NCBI RefSeq assembly: GCF_011762005.1
Contig: NZ_JAASQU010000001.1
Coordinates: 310,001 to 374,000 of the forward strand
From: Qipengyuania flava
GTDB lineage: Bacteria; Pseudomonadota; Alphaproteobacteria; Sphingomonadales; Sphingomonadaceae
DNA length: 64,000 bases
Direction: 5' to 3'
Numbering within the stretch: position 1 is the stretch's first letter; each line of letters starts with the position of its first letter. Both the position numbers and the translations under genes were made by a program. The notes beneath the pieces are model-generated. The model was not told the DNA's origin, did no database searches, and saw only the letters and a list, made by a program, of their open reading frames with translations. Shown here piece by piece: positions 1 through 7,225 of the stretch.

Positions 1-11
1 AGAAGAAGCAA

Positions 12-467
12 TTGAAATATGAGCCGCGCGGGCCCGCCAAGCACCGCGCTGCGCGCAAGACCGTGTTCCGCCGGGTCGGGCTGATCCACGAAGATAGCCG
101 CTACCGCGTGGTGATGCGCAACCTGTCGAAGACCGGCGCGATGATCGAGGGCGTGATGGACGTGCCACCGGGTACGCAAGTGGTGCTCGACCTCGGGAAC
201 GGCCAATTGGCGGTCGCCACCGTACGGCGGTCGCGCGGGGCGGTGCAGGGGGTCGAATTCGAAACTCCCCTGATCAGCGACGGCGCCGATGGTCTGTGCA
301 CCCGCCATCGTGTTTCGCCCTACCAGATCGAGGCCGCCGGCCGCCCGCTCGCCGCTTTGCCGCAGGATCCCTACGCGCTGATCGCGGGTGATGCGGTGAA
401 CGATGCGTTGAAGCGCAAATTCGTCGAAGTCGAAGTCGGCGGACCAAAGCCCGGCACCGCGTACTGA
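12..467 (+). CDS. PilZ-domain protein (5' end probably outside the window)
   Basis: A protein of about 151 residues with the layout of a PilZ domain: a basic N-terminus (RAARKTVFRR) followed by a short beta-rich stretch with NLSKTGAMIEG, corresponding to the family's (D/N)xSxxG motif that helps bind cyclic di-GMP. PilZ proteins couple c-di-GMP to motility, adhesion or polysaccharide output. The only start visible is a TTG at position 12, but the frame stays open to the first base of the window (KKQ lies in frame upstream), so the true start may be upstream. The N-terminal arginines are consistent with the RxxxR ligand-binding motif, although its exact register is unclear. A second PilZ protein lies at 54375-54719, and a diguanylate cyclase at about 15.2-16.4 kb could supply the ligand. 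Confidence 0.75.
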   Translation: MKYEPRGPAKHRAARKTVFRRVGLIHEDSRYRVVMRNLSKTGAMIEGVMDVPPGTQVVLDLGNGQLAVATVRRSRGAVQGVEFETPLISDGADGLCTRHRVSPYQIEAAGRPLAALPQDPYALIAGDAVNDALKRKFVEVEVGGPKPGTAY

Positions 468-583
468 AGCGCAATTCCGCTTCGCATCATCACACCGCAC
501 AGCACGCTTGGCGAGATTGCCGCGCGCAGCTAAGGCGCGCGCAAGGCATTCTGTGTGCCATCATTTTCGCTTAAGCAGTTTTT

Positions 584-2419
584 ATGACCGATCTCTCGAA
601 AATCCGCAATTTCAGCATCATTGCCCATATCGACCATGGCAAGTCGACCCTCGCCGACCGGCTGATCCAGCATTGCGGGGGGCTGACCGACCGCGAGATG
701 TCCGAGCAAGTCCTTGATAACATGGACATCGAGAAGGAACGCGGCATCACCATCAAGGCGCAGACCGTGCGCCTCAACTACACCGCGCGCGACGGCGAGA
801 CCTATGAGCTCAACCTCATGGACACGCCCGGCCATGTCGACTTCGCCTATGAAGTCTCGCGCAGCCTCGCCGCCTGCGAAGGCGCGCTGCTGGTGGTCGA
901 CGCGGCGCAGGGCGTCGAGGCGCAGACGCTCGCCAATGTCTACCAGTCGATCGAGCACGACCACGAGATCGTCCCCGTGATCAACAAGATCGACCTCCCC
1001 GCCGCCGAACCCGAACGGGTCGCCGAGGAGATCGAGGAAATCGTCGGCATCGAGGCGACCGGCGCGTGGGAAGAGGGCGGCGCGGTCCTCACCAGCGCCA
1101 AGTCGGGCATCGGCATCGAGGACACGCTCGAGGCGCTGGTCCGGCGCATCCCCGCCCCCACGGGCGACCGCGATGCACCGCTCAAGGCGATGCTGGTCGA
1201 CAGCTGGTACGACCCCTATCTCGGCGTGGTCATCCTCGTCCGCGTGATGGACGGCGTCATCAAGAAGGGCCTCAACGTCAAATTCATGCAGGGCGGCACG
1301 CAGCACCTGATCGACCGCGTCGGCTGCTTCACCCCCAAGCGCACCGACCTGCCCGAACTGGGCCCGGGCGAGATCGGCTTCATCACCGCGCAGATCAAGG
1401 AAGTCGAACAGGCGCGCGTCGGCGACACGATCACCACGGTGAAGGGCGGGGCGGAGAAAGCGCTGGCGGGCTACAAGGAAGTCCAGCCGGTGGTGTTCTG
1501 CGGGCTGTTCCCCGTCGACGCCGCCGATTTCGAGAAATTGCGCGAGAGCATCGGCAAGCTGCGGCTGAACGATGCGAGCTTCAGCTACGAGATGGAAAGC
1601 TCCGCCGCGCTGGGCTTCGGCTTCCGCGCGGGCTTCCTCGGCCTGCTGCACCTGGAAATCATCCAGGAGCGCCTCTCCCGCGAATACGATCTCGACCTCA
1701 TCACCACCGCGCCATCCGTCGTCTACCGCGTGCACCTCGGCCATTCGAAGACCGAGGACGCCAAGACGATCGACATCCACAACCCCGCCGACTGGCCCGA
1801 CGTCAACCGCATCGAGACGATCGAGGAGCCGTGGATCAAGGCGGTGATCTACACGCCCGACGAATATCTCGGCGCGATCCTCAAGCTGTGCCAGGACCGC
1901 CGCGGCATCCAGACCGACCTCACCTATGTCGGCGGCCGCGCGCAGGTGAGCTACGAGCTGCCGCTGAACGAGGTGGTGTTCGACTTCTACGACCGGCTGA
2001 AGAGCATCAGCCGCGGCTATGCCAGCTTCGATTACGAGCAGATCGGCCTGCGCGAGGGCGACCTCGTCAAGATGAACATCCTCGTCAATGCAGAAGCCGT
2101 CGACGCGCTATCGCTGATCGTCCACCGCAGCGTGGCCGAGGAACGCGGCCGCGGCATGTGCGAGCGCCTGAAGGACCTGATCCCGCGCCATTTGTTCAAG
2201 ATTCCGATCCAGGCCGCGATTGGCGGCAAGGTAATCGCCCGCGAAACCATCGCCGCTTTGCGCAAAGACGTGACCGCCAAATGCTATGGCGGCGACATCA
2301 CGCGCAAGAAGAAGCTGCTCGAAAAGCAGAAGAAGGGGAAGGCGCGGATGCGGGAATATGGAAACGTGAGCATCCCGCAGGAAGCCTTTATTGCTGCGCT
2401 GCGGATGGGGGAGGAGTAA
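584..2419 (+). CDS. lepA: Elongation factor 4 (LepA), ribosome back-translocating GTPase
   Basis: A full-length LepA/EF4 of 611 residues, close to the usual 600. The GTPase motifs are intact: P-loop AHIDHGKST at residues 14-22, RGITI switch I at 53-57, DTPGH switch II at 80-84 and NKID near 135. The C-terminus has the LepA-specific lysine-rich tail ([15 protein letters not shown]) that distinguishes it from EF-G. LepA acts on the cytoplasmic ribosome, where it is known to influence stalled or mistranslocated complexes and initiation. The start is the ATG in the stretch gcagttttt-ATG; homologues begin at the same point just before the P-loop. It stands alone, followed by repeat hairpins and an accessory block. 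A 416-residue minus-strand frame across it is a shadow. Confidence 0.97.
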   Translation: MTDLSKIRNFSIIAHIDHGKSTLADRLIQHCGGLTDREMSEQVLDNMDIEKERGITIKAQTVRLNYTARDGETYELNLMDTPGHVDFAYEVSRSLAACEGALLVVDAAQGVEAQTLANVYQSIEHDHEIVPVINKIDLPAAEPERVAEEIEEIVGIEATGAWEEGGAVLTSAKSGIGIEDTLEALVRRIPAPTGDRDAPLKAMLVDSWYDPYLGVVILVRVMDGVIKKGLNVKFMQGGTQHLIDRVGCFTPKRTDLPELGPGEIGFITAQIKEVEQARVGDTITTVKGGAEKALAGYKEVQPVVFCGLFPVDAADFEKLRESIGKLRLNDASFSYEMESSAALGFGFRAGFLGLLHLEIIQERLSREYDLDLITTAPSVVYRVHLGHSKTEDAKTIDIHNPADWPDVNRIETIEEPWIKAVIYTPDEYLGAILKLCQDRRGIQTDLTYVGGRAQVSYELPLNEVVFDFYDRLKSISRGYASFDYEQIGLREGDLVKMNILVNAEAVDALSLIVHRSVAEERGRGMCERLKDLIPRHLFKIPIQAAIGGKVIARETIAALRKDVTAKCYGGDITRKKKLLEKQKKGKARMREYGNVSIPQEAFIAALRMGEE

Positions 2420-2430
2420 CCTCCGCTAAT

Positions 2431-2447
2431 CCTGAGCCTGTCGAAGG
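2431..2447 (+). repeat. Short intergenic repeat motif cctgagcctgtcgaagg
   Basis: The 17-base motif (cctgagcctgtcgaagg) just behind lepA matches, as I remember it, a short repeat very common between genes of Sphingomonadales (its complement reads ccttcgacaggctcagg). Only one copy is visible here, so repeat status rests on general knowledge, not on this window. Confidence 0.45.
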
Positions 2448-2468
2448 ATGCGGATGGGCGAGGGATAG

Positions 2469-2505
2469 CCTCCCCGAACCGGGGAGGGGTACCACCGAAG
2501 GTGGT
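2469..2505 (+). repeat. Tandem hairpins in the repeat-type intergenic DNA behind lepA
   Basis: Two perfect hairpins follow each other. CCTCCCC (2469-2475) pairs with GGGGAGG (2481-2487) over a 5-base loop. ACCACC (2491-2496) pairs with GGTGGT (2500-2505) over a 3-base loop. No T-run follows, so they look more like a palindromic repeat element than an intrinsic terminator. The composition (runs of C/G with a GGTGG block) recalls the inverted repeats that frame the DUF559 gene at 18.2 kb, but the sequences are not the same. Confidence 0.5.
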
Positions 2506-2923
2506 GAAGGGGCACCGCCTTTAGCTCAGGCCCGTATCCGTCTGAAAGCGAAGCTGCTCGAAGGTTGCCTAACGTCGCGTCGTGTTCGTGCTGCGTTTAA
2601 AGGTGAGTAGGCGGACTGCCAGCGTCACATGTGACGAAGTAATGGCTGTGGATTGTTAGATCTCGCCACTTGCAGATTAACCACGGCAATGCGATTCGCG
2701 GAAGTTGACTGAAGTGGGGAGCCAGGATTGGCGCCTGACTCCCCTTCAACCACCGAACCTGAGCGGTTGTGGTGGAGGTCGTTTCCGTGCTGGAAACCTC
2801 GTGTGTATGATCTCGTGGGGCAAGACCCGTCAAGCAACTGCTCTAAATATGAATTGGGTCGGCAAACAGGCTTTCAACAGGATTTTCCACAACCCAATTC
2901 AGCTTTGAAGCGAGTTGTAAGAA

Positions 2924-3589
2924 ATGGCGTTAGAGAACATACACCTTCGGAAGCTGCTGAAGCTCATGTACCTTGAGCCGAACAAGCGTCGTTCGGCTTT
3001 GCGGACAGACATTCGCGAGGACGTCCGGCGCGAAGCAGGCGAGATTGGAGGGGGCGGAGATTTCTACTCCCCATTCTGGGCCGATGCGAAGGCGCACGTG
3101 TTTGGAGGCCCGGACCTTAGGATATCCACGGCAGAAAGGATTGCCGCCAACGCTCGCAGAAGCAATTTGTACCCGCAGTTGCGAGATGGCTTTCTGAACT
3201 GGTGGGACGAGAGAAGGCGTTGGACAAACCTTCCTTTCAATCCCGGACGGAAGCTCAGAGATCGGTTTCGATTTCACGAGCTCGACGCAATTGTCAAAAT
3301 TGATAACATCCTGACGGTCGTAGACGGCAATGGCGATGAGCATGTCGTTTATTCGTATTTTTCACCCGAGCCGTCGCTATCAGTGGACGGAGCCCGTTTG
3401 GGTTTGTGGCTTCTGTCCCAAACGTTCCCAACGATCCCTGCGAATGAGCTAAGGATCTTGGATATCATCCGTGGCACTACCTTTTCTGTTGATCGGAGTC
3501 CCCTTACTGGAGAGGAAGAGATTGAGTTTCGTGCACGCTATGCGCGGCTGATCGAAGAGCGAGATCGCTTGCGAGAGGAGTACGAATGA
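2924..3589 (+). CDS. Hypothetical protein, first gene of the low-GC cassette
   Basis: A 221-residue soluble protein that I do not recognise. It has no signal peptide or membrane segment. The N-terminal third is basic and glycine-containing (EIGGGGDFYSPFWADAKAH). The middle has a beta-rich stretch with acidic residues (DAIVKIDNILTVVDGNGDEH, then VYSYFSPEP). The C-terminus is a charged helix (LIEERDRLREEYE). The alternation of acidic residues and hydrophobic strands around residues 120-155 could suit a PD-(D/E)XK-like nuclease core, but that is a guess. Codon use is less GC-biased than in lepA or the downstream HNH gene. It starts at an ATG and is followed 47 bases later by the membrane-protein gene, so one transcript is likely. 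Confidence 0.7.
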   Translation: MALENIHLRKLLKLMYLEPNKRRSALRTDIREDVRREAGEIGGGGDFYSPFWADAKAHVFGGPDLRISTAERIAANARRSNLYPQLRDGFLNWWDERRRWTNLPFNPGRKLRDRFRFHELDAIVKIDNILTVVDGNGDEHVVYSYFSPEPSLSVDGARLGLWLLSQTFPTIPANELRILDIIRGTTFSVDRSPLTGEEEIEFRARYARLIEERDRLREEYE

Positions 3590-3636
3590 TCCATCTTGTG
3601 CCTCAAATCTAGTTCCTAAAGCTGGGGTTGGGGAGC

Positions 3637-4119
3637 ATGACTAGTCAGATCGATTGTGAGTGTGAGTTGGACGCGCACTCCTTGAACTACGCGTTCAAGT
3701 ATTTTGAGCTGCATGCCGCTCAACGTATGACAGTATTTAATTTCTTTCTCTTACTTTCGGGAGCCCTATCAGGCGGTATAGGGGCGTCTCTAATGGGAGA
3801 TAATGTTTTCCCATTGAGTGCTCTCTTTCTTTCGGCTCTCCTCATTCTTCTAAGCTTAGTATTCTACAAGCTTGATCGGCGAACCTCCTTTCTTATCAAG
3901 CATGCAGAGCTCGCTTTGAGCAAGAGTGAGAGTCGTGTCATCGCGACTGAATGTCGGCTCGTTGGTAATGAGCGAGGTGCATTCGATCGTTGGCAAAACG
4001 CGCAAAGCCGTGTCGCCCGAGCATGGTCCTATAGCTATTGCTTCAAGGTGGTATTCCTCGGATCAACAGTTGTCGGGATCGTCGGCCTTTTCTATAGTAT
4101 ATATCTATTGTGGGAATAG
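3637..4119 (+). CDS. Small three-helix membrane protein, SLATT-like in layout
   Basis: About 160 residues with three strongly hydrophobic segments: roughly 32-52, 57-77 (LSALFLSALLILLSLVFYKL) and 133-157. Between helices 2 and 3 is a helical cytoplasmic stretch that opens with LDRRTSFLIKHAELAL. A short soluble N-terminus precedes the first helix (FKYFELHAAQRM). This arrangement resembles small membrane effectors of the SLATT type, which are known to pair with SLOG or other nucleotide-sensing partners in bacterial conflict systems; the identification is by layout, not by a profile match. I chose the ATG at 3637; a TTG nine bases upstream is possible. The gene is AT-rich for this genome and ends 17 bases before the DUF4406-like gene. 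Confidence 0.72.
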   Translation: MTSQIDCECELDAHSLNYAFKYFELHAAQRMTVFNFFLLLSGALSGGIGASLMGDNVFPLSALFLSALLILLSLVFYKLDRRTSFLIKHAELALSKSESRVIATECRLVGNERGAFDRWQNAQSRVARAWSYSYCFKVVFLGSTVVGIVGLFYSIYLLWE

Positions 4120-4136
4120 TATAAGGGCGTGAGGGG

Positions 4137-4751
4137 ATGACGGAGCCATCTGCATTGACTTTTGAGCAGCAAACTGAGGCGATCGCATCAATGATGAGGT
4201 CGGCTTTAGGTGCCGCAAAATATGACTATCTTAGTGGTCCGATAACTGGCGGTCCGCGCTTTATTAATTGGGAAAGAAGTGTGGGTATCTCACTCTCTGA
4301 TGATGAGCAGACCTATCGACTTTTGCGAAAGAGGCAGGTGATTGACCCAAATATCAAGGATCTGATCAGATTTGCGGAGAGCTTTAGGTCGGAAAAGAAT
4401 TTGAATGTTATCGAGCCTGGAAGTTTTGAGTCGCCAAACCAGCTTTGGAGCCAGAATGAATTTTACAGGTTCTGGGAAAGTGTCATTACCGACAGAGCGG
4501 ACCGAGTCATATTTTGTGATGGATGGGAGACTAGCGTAGGTTGCACATATGAATACTTGTGCGCGGTCCGCAACGGCCAGAAAACTCTAGATACTCGCTT
4601 AAAGTCTCTGCCTTTTTCAAAGGCAGTCAGCCTTATCAAACGAAGCTCAAAAGACTTTGACGAGATTTCTGAACGGATGAAACAGCACCGGGCGAAGCTT
4701 TTGGCGATGGGGCAGGCGATCGAATTTTCGGCGAATGACCAGCAGTCCTAG
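4137..4751 (+). CDS. DUF4406 / nucleoside 2-deoxyribosyltransferase-like protein
   Basis: A 204-residue cytoplasmic protein. YLSGPITG (31-38) matches the first strand and loop of the nucleoside deoxyribosyltransferase/DUF4406 fold. DRVIFCDGWETSVGCTYEYL (122-141) matches its second signature, in which an acidic residue (here D128) and a glutamate (here E139) line the active site and attack the glycosidic bond in true deoxyribosyltransferases. About 50 extra residues lie between the two motifs. Relatives act on nucleosides or nucleotides, and the same broad Rossmann-like group includes SLOG sensors and NAD-cleaving enzymes. The direct membrane-protein neighbour and low GC suggest a two-gene defence or toxin module (inference). 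The stop lies 2 bases before the HNH gene. Confidence 0.72.
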   Translation: MTEPSALTFEQQTEAIASMMRSALGAAKYDYLSGPITGGPRFINWERSVGISLSDDEQTYRLLRKRQVIDPNIKDLIRFAESFRSEKNLNVIEPGSFESPNQLWSQNEFYRFWESVITDRADRVIFCDGWETSVGCTYEYLCAVRNGQKTLDTRLKSLPFSKAVSLIKRSSKDFDEISERMKQHRAKLLAMGQAIEFSANDQQS

Positions 4752-4753
4752 GG

Positions 4754-5650
4754 ATGACCTTCGGTGTTTTTATGCACAAGGATGGGTCGATTTACGACGA
4801 CATTCCCGAAGTGCACTACCAGTTTCCGAAGAGCTATCTCACCCGCGCCCAGCAGATGGTCGGCGACTGGATCGTCTATCGCGAACCGGTCAAGATTCCG
4901 AACTCCAAGGGCTTCTTCGCGGTGGCGAAGGTCGAGGAAATCATTCCTGACCCGACAGAGCCTGATCGCTATCGCGCGATCATCGAGCAAGGCAGCTATC
5001 TGCCTTTCGAGCCGACCGTTCCGCATATCCTGAACGGCGAGCAGGTTGAGCGCGGTGTTCTCAATGAAGAAGGCAAGGTATCTGGCCGCGCTCAAGCGGC
5101 CGTCCGCCCGCTTTCGCATTCAGACTTCGCGCGGATCATATCGCTCGGCCTGCCGGATGAGAACTTCCTGCCCCGCAGCGATGACGAAGTGGTCGAGGAC
5201 AACCGCGTTCGCGACCATCAGACCCCGTTCGAAATCGAGCGGCCCATTGTTCAGTCGCTTGTCTCCAAGCCATTCCGCGACCGCGCTTTTCGCCGCGCCG
5301 TGATGCATGCTTATGATGGCCGCTGCGCGGTAACTGGCTGGAAGCTGGTCAATGGCGGCGGTCGCTTGGAAGCGCAGGCCGCGCATATCCGCCCGGTCGA
5401 GCACGGCGGACCTGACAGCGTGCGCAATGGGCTGGCGCTGTCAGGCACGGCGCATTGGATGTTCGACAGGGGACTGATTGGTTTCAGGGATGATCTGGAG
5501 ATCATCGTGCATCGAAAAGTCAATGACCGCGAAGGTGTCGAAGCGATCATCAATCCGACGGGCAAGCTCAAGGCGCCAGAGATCGAGTCCTACCGCCCGC
5601 ATCCCAAGTTCCTGTCGTGGCATCGTGAATTTCACGGCTTCGACACGTAG
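4754..5650 (+). CDS. HNH endonuclease with N-terminal PUA-like domain
   Basis: A 298-residue protein. Residues about 5-90 (SIYDDIPEVHYQFPKSYL, then WIVYREP and FFAVAKV) look like the PUA/EVE-like module found at the front of a widespread HNH nuclease family. Residues 185-245 carry the HNH site: C191 in DGRCAVTGW, H211 in QAAHIRP, N225 and H234. Such fusions are thought to cut DNA with modified bases or specific sequence features, but the substrate here is unknown. The start at 4754 gives the family's usual N-terminus; an ATG six codons downstream is less likely. It begins 2 bases after the low-GC cassette, yet its own GC is like the core genome, so it may predate the insertion or be of separate origin. 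Confidence 0.85.
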   Translation: MTFGVFMHKDGSIYDDIPEVHYQFPKSYLTRAQQMVGDWIVYREPVKIPNSKGFFAVAKVEEIIPDPTEPDRYRAIIEQGSYLPFEPTVPHILNGEQVERGVLNEEGKVSGRAQAAVRPLSHSDFARIISLGLPDENFLPRSDDEVVEDNRVRDHQTPFEIERPIVQSLVSKPFRDRAFRRAVMHAYDGRCAVTGWKLVNGGGRLEAQAAHIRPVEHGGPDSVRNGLALSGTAHWMFDRGLIGFRDDLEIIVHRKVNDREGVEAIINPTGKLKAPEIESYRPHPKFLSWHREFHGFDT

Positions 5651-5890
5651 CATCAACCCGGTTCCGTGAAGTCATTCCGAGCGTCGGGTTTTTGTTTGCG
5701 CCCTCAAGCGCCGGGCGGGGCGCATCCGCGCCCCTTGGCTACGCGGCATAAGCCGCGACGCGCTTGCAGGTGGCCTTTGGCCGTCTGCGCCTTCGGCTTC
5801 GACTCCGCGCTTGCACTCGGCTGCGCCTCGCGGTCTAGCGCCAGACCGGTGCGGGCCCAACGATCCGCAGGGTGTGCGGACAGTTGGGGG
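5651..5890. other. GC-rich intergenic stretch with a hairpin, probably repetitive
   Basis: This 240-base stretch between two genes that converge on it codes for nothing I can support. GGGGCGC (5717-5723) pairs with GCGCCCC (5728-5734) over a 4-base loop. No T-run follows, so it is at best a weak terminator. The rest is rich in gcc/cgc triplets and open in several frames on both strands, which is typical of dispersed intergenic repeats in this group (from memory, not tested). Confidence 0.4.
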
Positions 5891-6751
5891 TCAATCCCAC
5901 CCCGCATCCTTGATCGTCCGACACCGGGGCCCCGTGTCTTCGGCAGGCTCCTCCGACGCCTCGCCCGCGCTCGCCTCGGGCGACGGTAGCGGCATCGCCT
6001 CCTCCACCGCGTCCCACCGCGCGTCGGGATCGTCGTAGAGCTCGTGTTCGGGGTCGTCGTAGCAGAGGTAGCCTTCTGCGCGGTCGAGCGCCTCCAGCCG
6101 CTTGTACTCCGCCCATGCCGCGCGGGTGCGGGGGCTCAGCTGGGCGTGCCAGTTTTCGTAGCCCGCGTTGAGCTTGGCGTTGAGCGAGCGCAGCGTCTCG
6201 GCCTCTTCCTCGCCCGCGGCGGCGTTGCGCTCGGCCTCCCATTCCTTGCGCCATTGCTTCTTCAGCCGCTCGCGCTCCATCTTGCCCACCGCGTCGGGGC
6301 CCTTGGGCCGCCCTTCGGCAAATCGCTCGGGCGCGCGGTTGCGCAGCATGAACATCAGCAGCCGGTCGTTGTGCACCGTGCGGCTGCCGACGAGCTTGCC
6401 ATAGGAATAGACCGGCACCTCGACCCCGTTCAAGGCGCGGTCCATCGCGACATCCTCGATCCGCTGGATGCCGAGGTCGAGCGCGGCCTGCCAGGCGGAG
6501 CGGAAGCTGGCGGCCTCGGGGTGGCGGCGAAGGAGGTAGGCGCCGACCTCGGCGCGGCCGACCGCGCGGCAGGCGCTGGCGACGCTGCCGGTATCCGCCA
6601 GCGCCTCGATAAAGGCGCGCTGGACATGCGGCTTCCACCCGTTGGAGCGTTCCTTCGCGCGCGGGACGGGGGTGAAGGCGGGCAGCGTGCCGCGCGCGGT
6701 GCGGGGGTGTTGGGTGGGGCCGGTATCGGGGTCGTGGTCGTGGTCGGTCAT
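5891..6751 (-). CDS. Terminase-small-subunit-like helix-turn-helix protein
   Basis: About 286 residues. The N-terminal half (WKPHVQRAFIEALADTGSVA, then SACRAVGRAEVGAYLLRRHP) has the helix-turn-helix layout of phage terminase small subunits: a block that reads like 'fcevLAetGsvsaAcravg' followed by a second helix. It continues with DRALNGVEVPVYSYGK and a motif NDRLLMFMLRNRAPERF that I associate with a protein family common in sphingomonads. The C-terminal half is charged and helical and ends in a low-complexity acidic tail. No other phage genes are nearby, so it is more likely a domesticated regulator than part of a prophage. The frame is open further upstream, but the extra residues there would be translated repeat DNA, so I place the start at the ATG at 6751. 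Confidence 0.65.
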   Translation of the reverse strand: MTDHDHDPDTGPTQHPRTARGTLPAFTPVPRAKERSNGWKPHVQRAFIEALADTGSVASACRAVGRAEVGAYLLRRHPEAASFRSAWQAALDLGIQRIEDVAMDRALNGVEVPVYSYGKLVGSRTVHNDRLLMFMLRNRAPERFAEGRPKGPDAVGKMERERLKKQWRKEWEAERNAAAGEEEAETLRSLNAKLNAGYENWHAQLSPRTRAAWAEYKRLEALDRAEGYLCYDDPEHELYDDPDARWDAVEEAMPLPSPEASAGEASEEPAEDTGPRCRTIKDAGWD

Positions 6752-6827
6752 CTGCGAGGGTGGAGCAGATTTGGCGCGAGTAGGAAAATTCCGGGGGAGG
6801 GGGAGGGGGAGAGGAAGGCGTTTTTGC

Positions 6828-6901
6828 GTTACGAACCCGCATCCGCGGGTGCATCCCCTGGTGAGTCCTTGTGTTACGCACCCGCATCCGCGGGTGCATC
6901 C
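6828..6901 (+). repeat. Direct pair of a 29-base palindromic repeat
   Basis: Copies at 6828-6856 and 6873-6901 are identical except for one base near the 5' end. Their centre, acccgcatccgcgggtgc, is nearly self-complementary (CCCGC...GCGGG). The copies are 45 bases apart from start to start. Confidence 0.75.
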
Positions 6902-6941
6902 TCGGGGCTGTTCCTCCGTCGCTGCGCTCCTACGGGCCCCT

Positions 6942-7052
6942 GCGGGCGGCCGGTCGGCCTTGCCGGGCCTCCGCCGGCCCGGATCTGGCACGATGGAGCA
7001 AGCGGGCGCTGGTTCCGAGCCGCAGGCGAGGCAAGGCCGACTGGCCGCCCGC
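6942..7052. repeat. 23-base inverted repeat enclosing 65 bases
   Basis: The left arm at 6942-6964 and the right arm at 7030-7052 are reverse complements with one mismatch (gcgggcggcc... against ...ggccgcccgc). Together they could form a long cruciform or RNA stem. The arms sit between the direct pair at 6828-6901 and the inverted third copy at 7083-7110, so the whole block is roughly symmetrical. Confidence 0.7.
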
Positions 7053-7082
7053 AGCGGGTGCAGCTTGCTGCACGTCTAGCGA

Positions 7083-7110
7083 GGACGCACCCGCGGATGC
7101 GGGTGCGCAA
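7083..7110 (-). repeat. Inverted third copy of the palindromic repeat
   Basis: The sequence gcacccgcggatgcgggtgc at 7087-7106 is the reverse complement of the core of the two copies at 6828-6901, with similar flanking bases (ggacgc on one side, gcaa on the other). It closes the symmetrical repeat block. Confidence 0.7.
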
Positions 7111-7225
7111 AACAAAAAAACAAACCCACATCCCGCTTACCAAATCTTAACCCGGCCACGATAACAGTCAGGCGGGGGCGGTGCATCGGGCGCCGGGTCC
7201 AACCCCATTTCGAAAGTTTGGTCCG

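Larger units (their letters stand above)
2420..2923. other. Gene-free stretch between lepA and the low-GC cassette
   Basis: About 500 bases without a supportable gene. The first 120 bases hold the repeat motifs listed separately. From roughly 2600 the base composition drops and stays lower up to about 4750. I searched by eye for a tRNA, an integrase end or direct repeats that would mark an attachment site and found none. Several short frames on both strands here have no recognisable protein features. A promoter for the cassette presumably lies in 2800-2920, but I cannot point to convincing -35/-10 elements. Confidence 0.5.
6752..7225. other. Repeat-rich intergenic stretch between two divergent genes
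   Basis: About 470 bases with no supportable gene. It holds two direct copies of a palindromic repeat, a large inverted repeat and an inverted third copy (listed separately), then an AT-richer 100 bases just before the TadG-like gene, where its promoter should lie. Open frames on both strands here are translations of the repeats. Confidence 0.55.

Noticed and set aside
530..1780. 416-codon open frame on the minus strand across lepA
   Set aside because: It lies wholly antisense to a certain gene, has an Ala/Asp/Arg-rich translation with no domain, and is expected from the strong GC bias at third codon positions.
2600..2923. tRNA gene, integrase end or attachment site at the edge of the low-GC cassette
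   Set aside because: No cloverleaf arms or direct repeat pair could be found by reading both strands.
5891..6751. Prophage remnant based on the terminase-like protein
   Set aside because: No capsid, portal, lysis or integrase gene lies near, and the family is common in genomes of this type as a single gene.
6828..7110. Repeats considered as a CRISPR array
   Set aside because: Only two direct copies plus one inverted copy, palindromic, no regular spacers and no cas genes.
6044..7150. Plus-strand frame across the terminase-like gene and the repeat block
   Set aside because: It is antisense to a gene with a helix-turn-helix layout and its end is translated repeat DNA.
7137..7152. CtrA-type box (TTAC...TTAACC) before the TadG-like gene
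   Set aside because: The half-sites are spaced one base short of TTAA-N7-TTAA and the first half deviates, so it is no better than chance.
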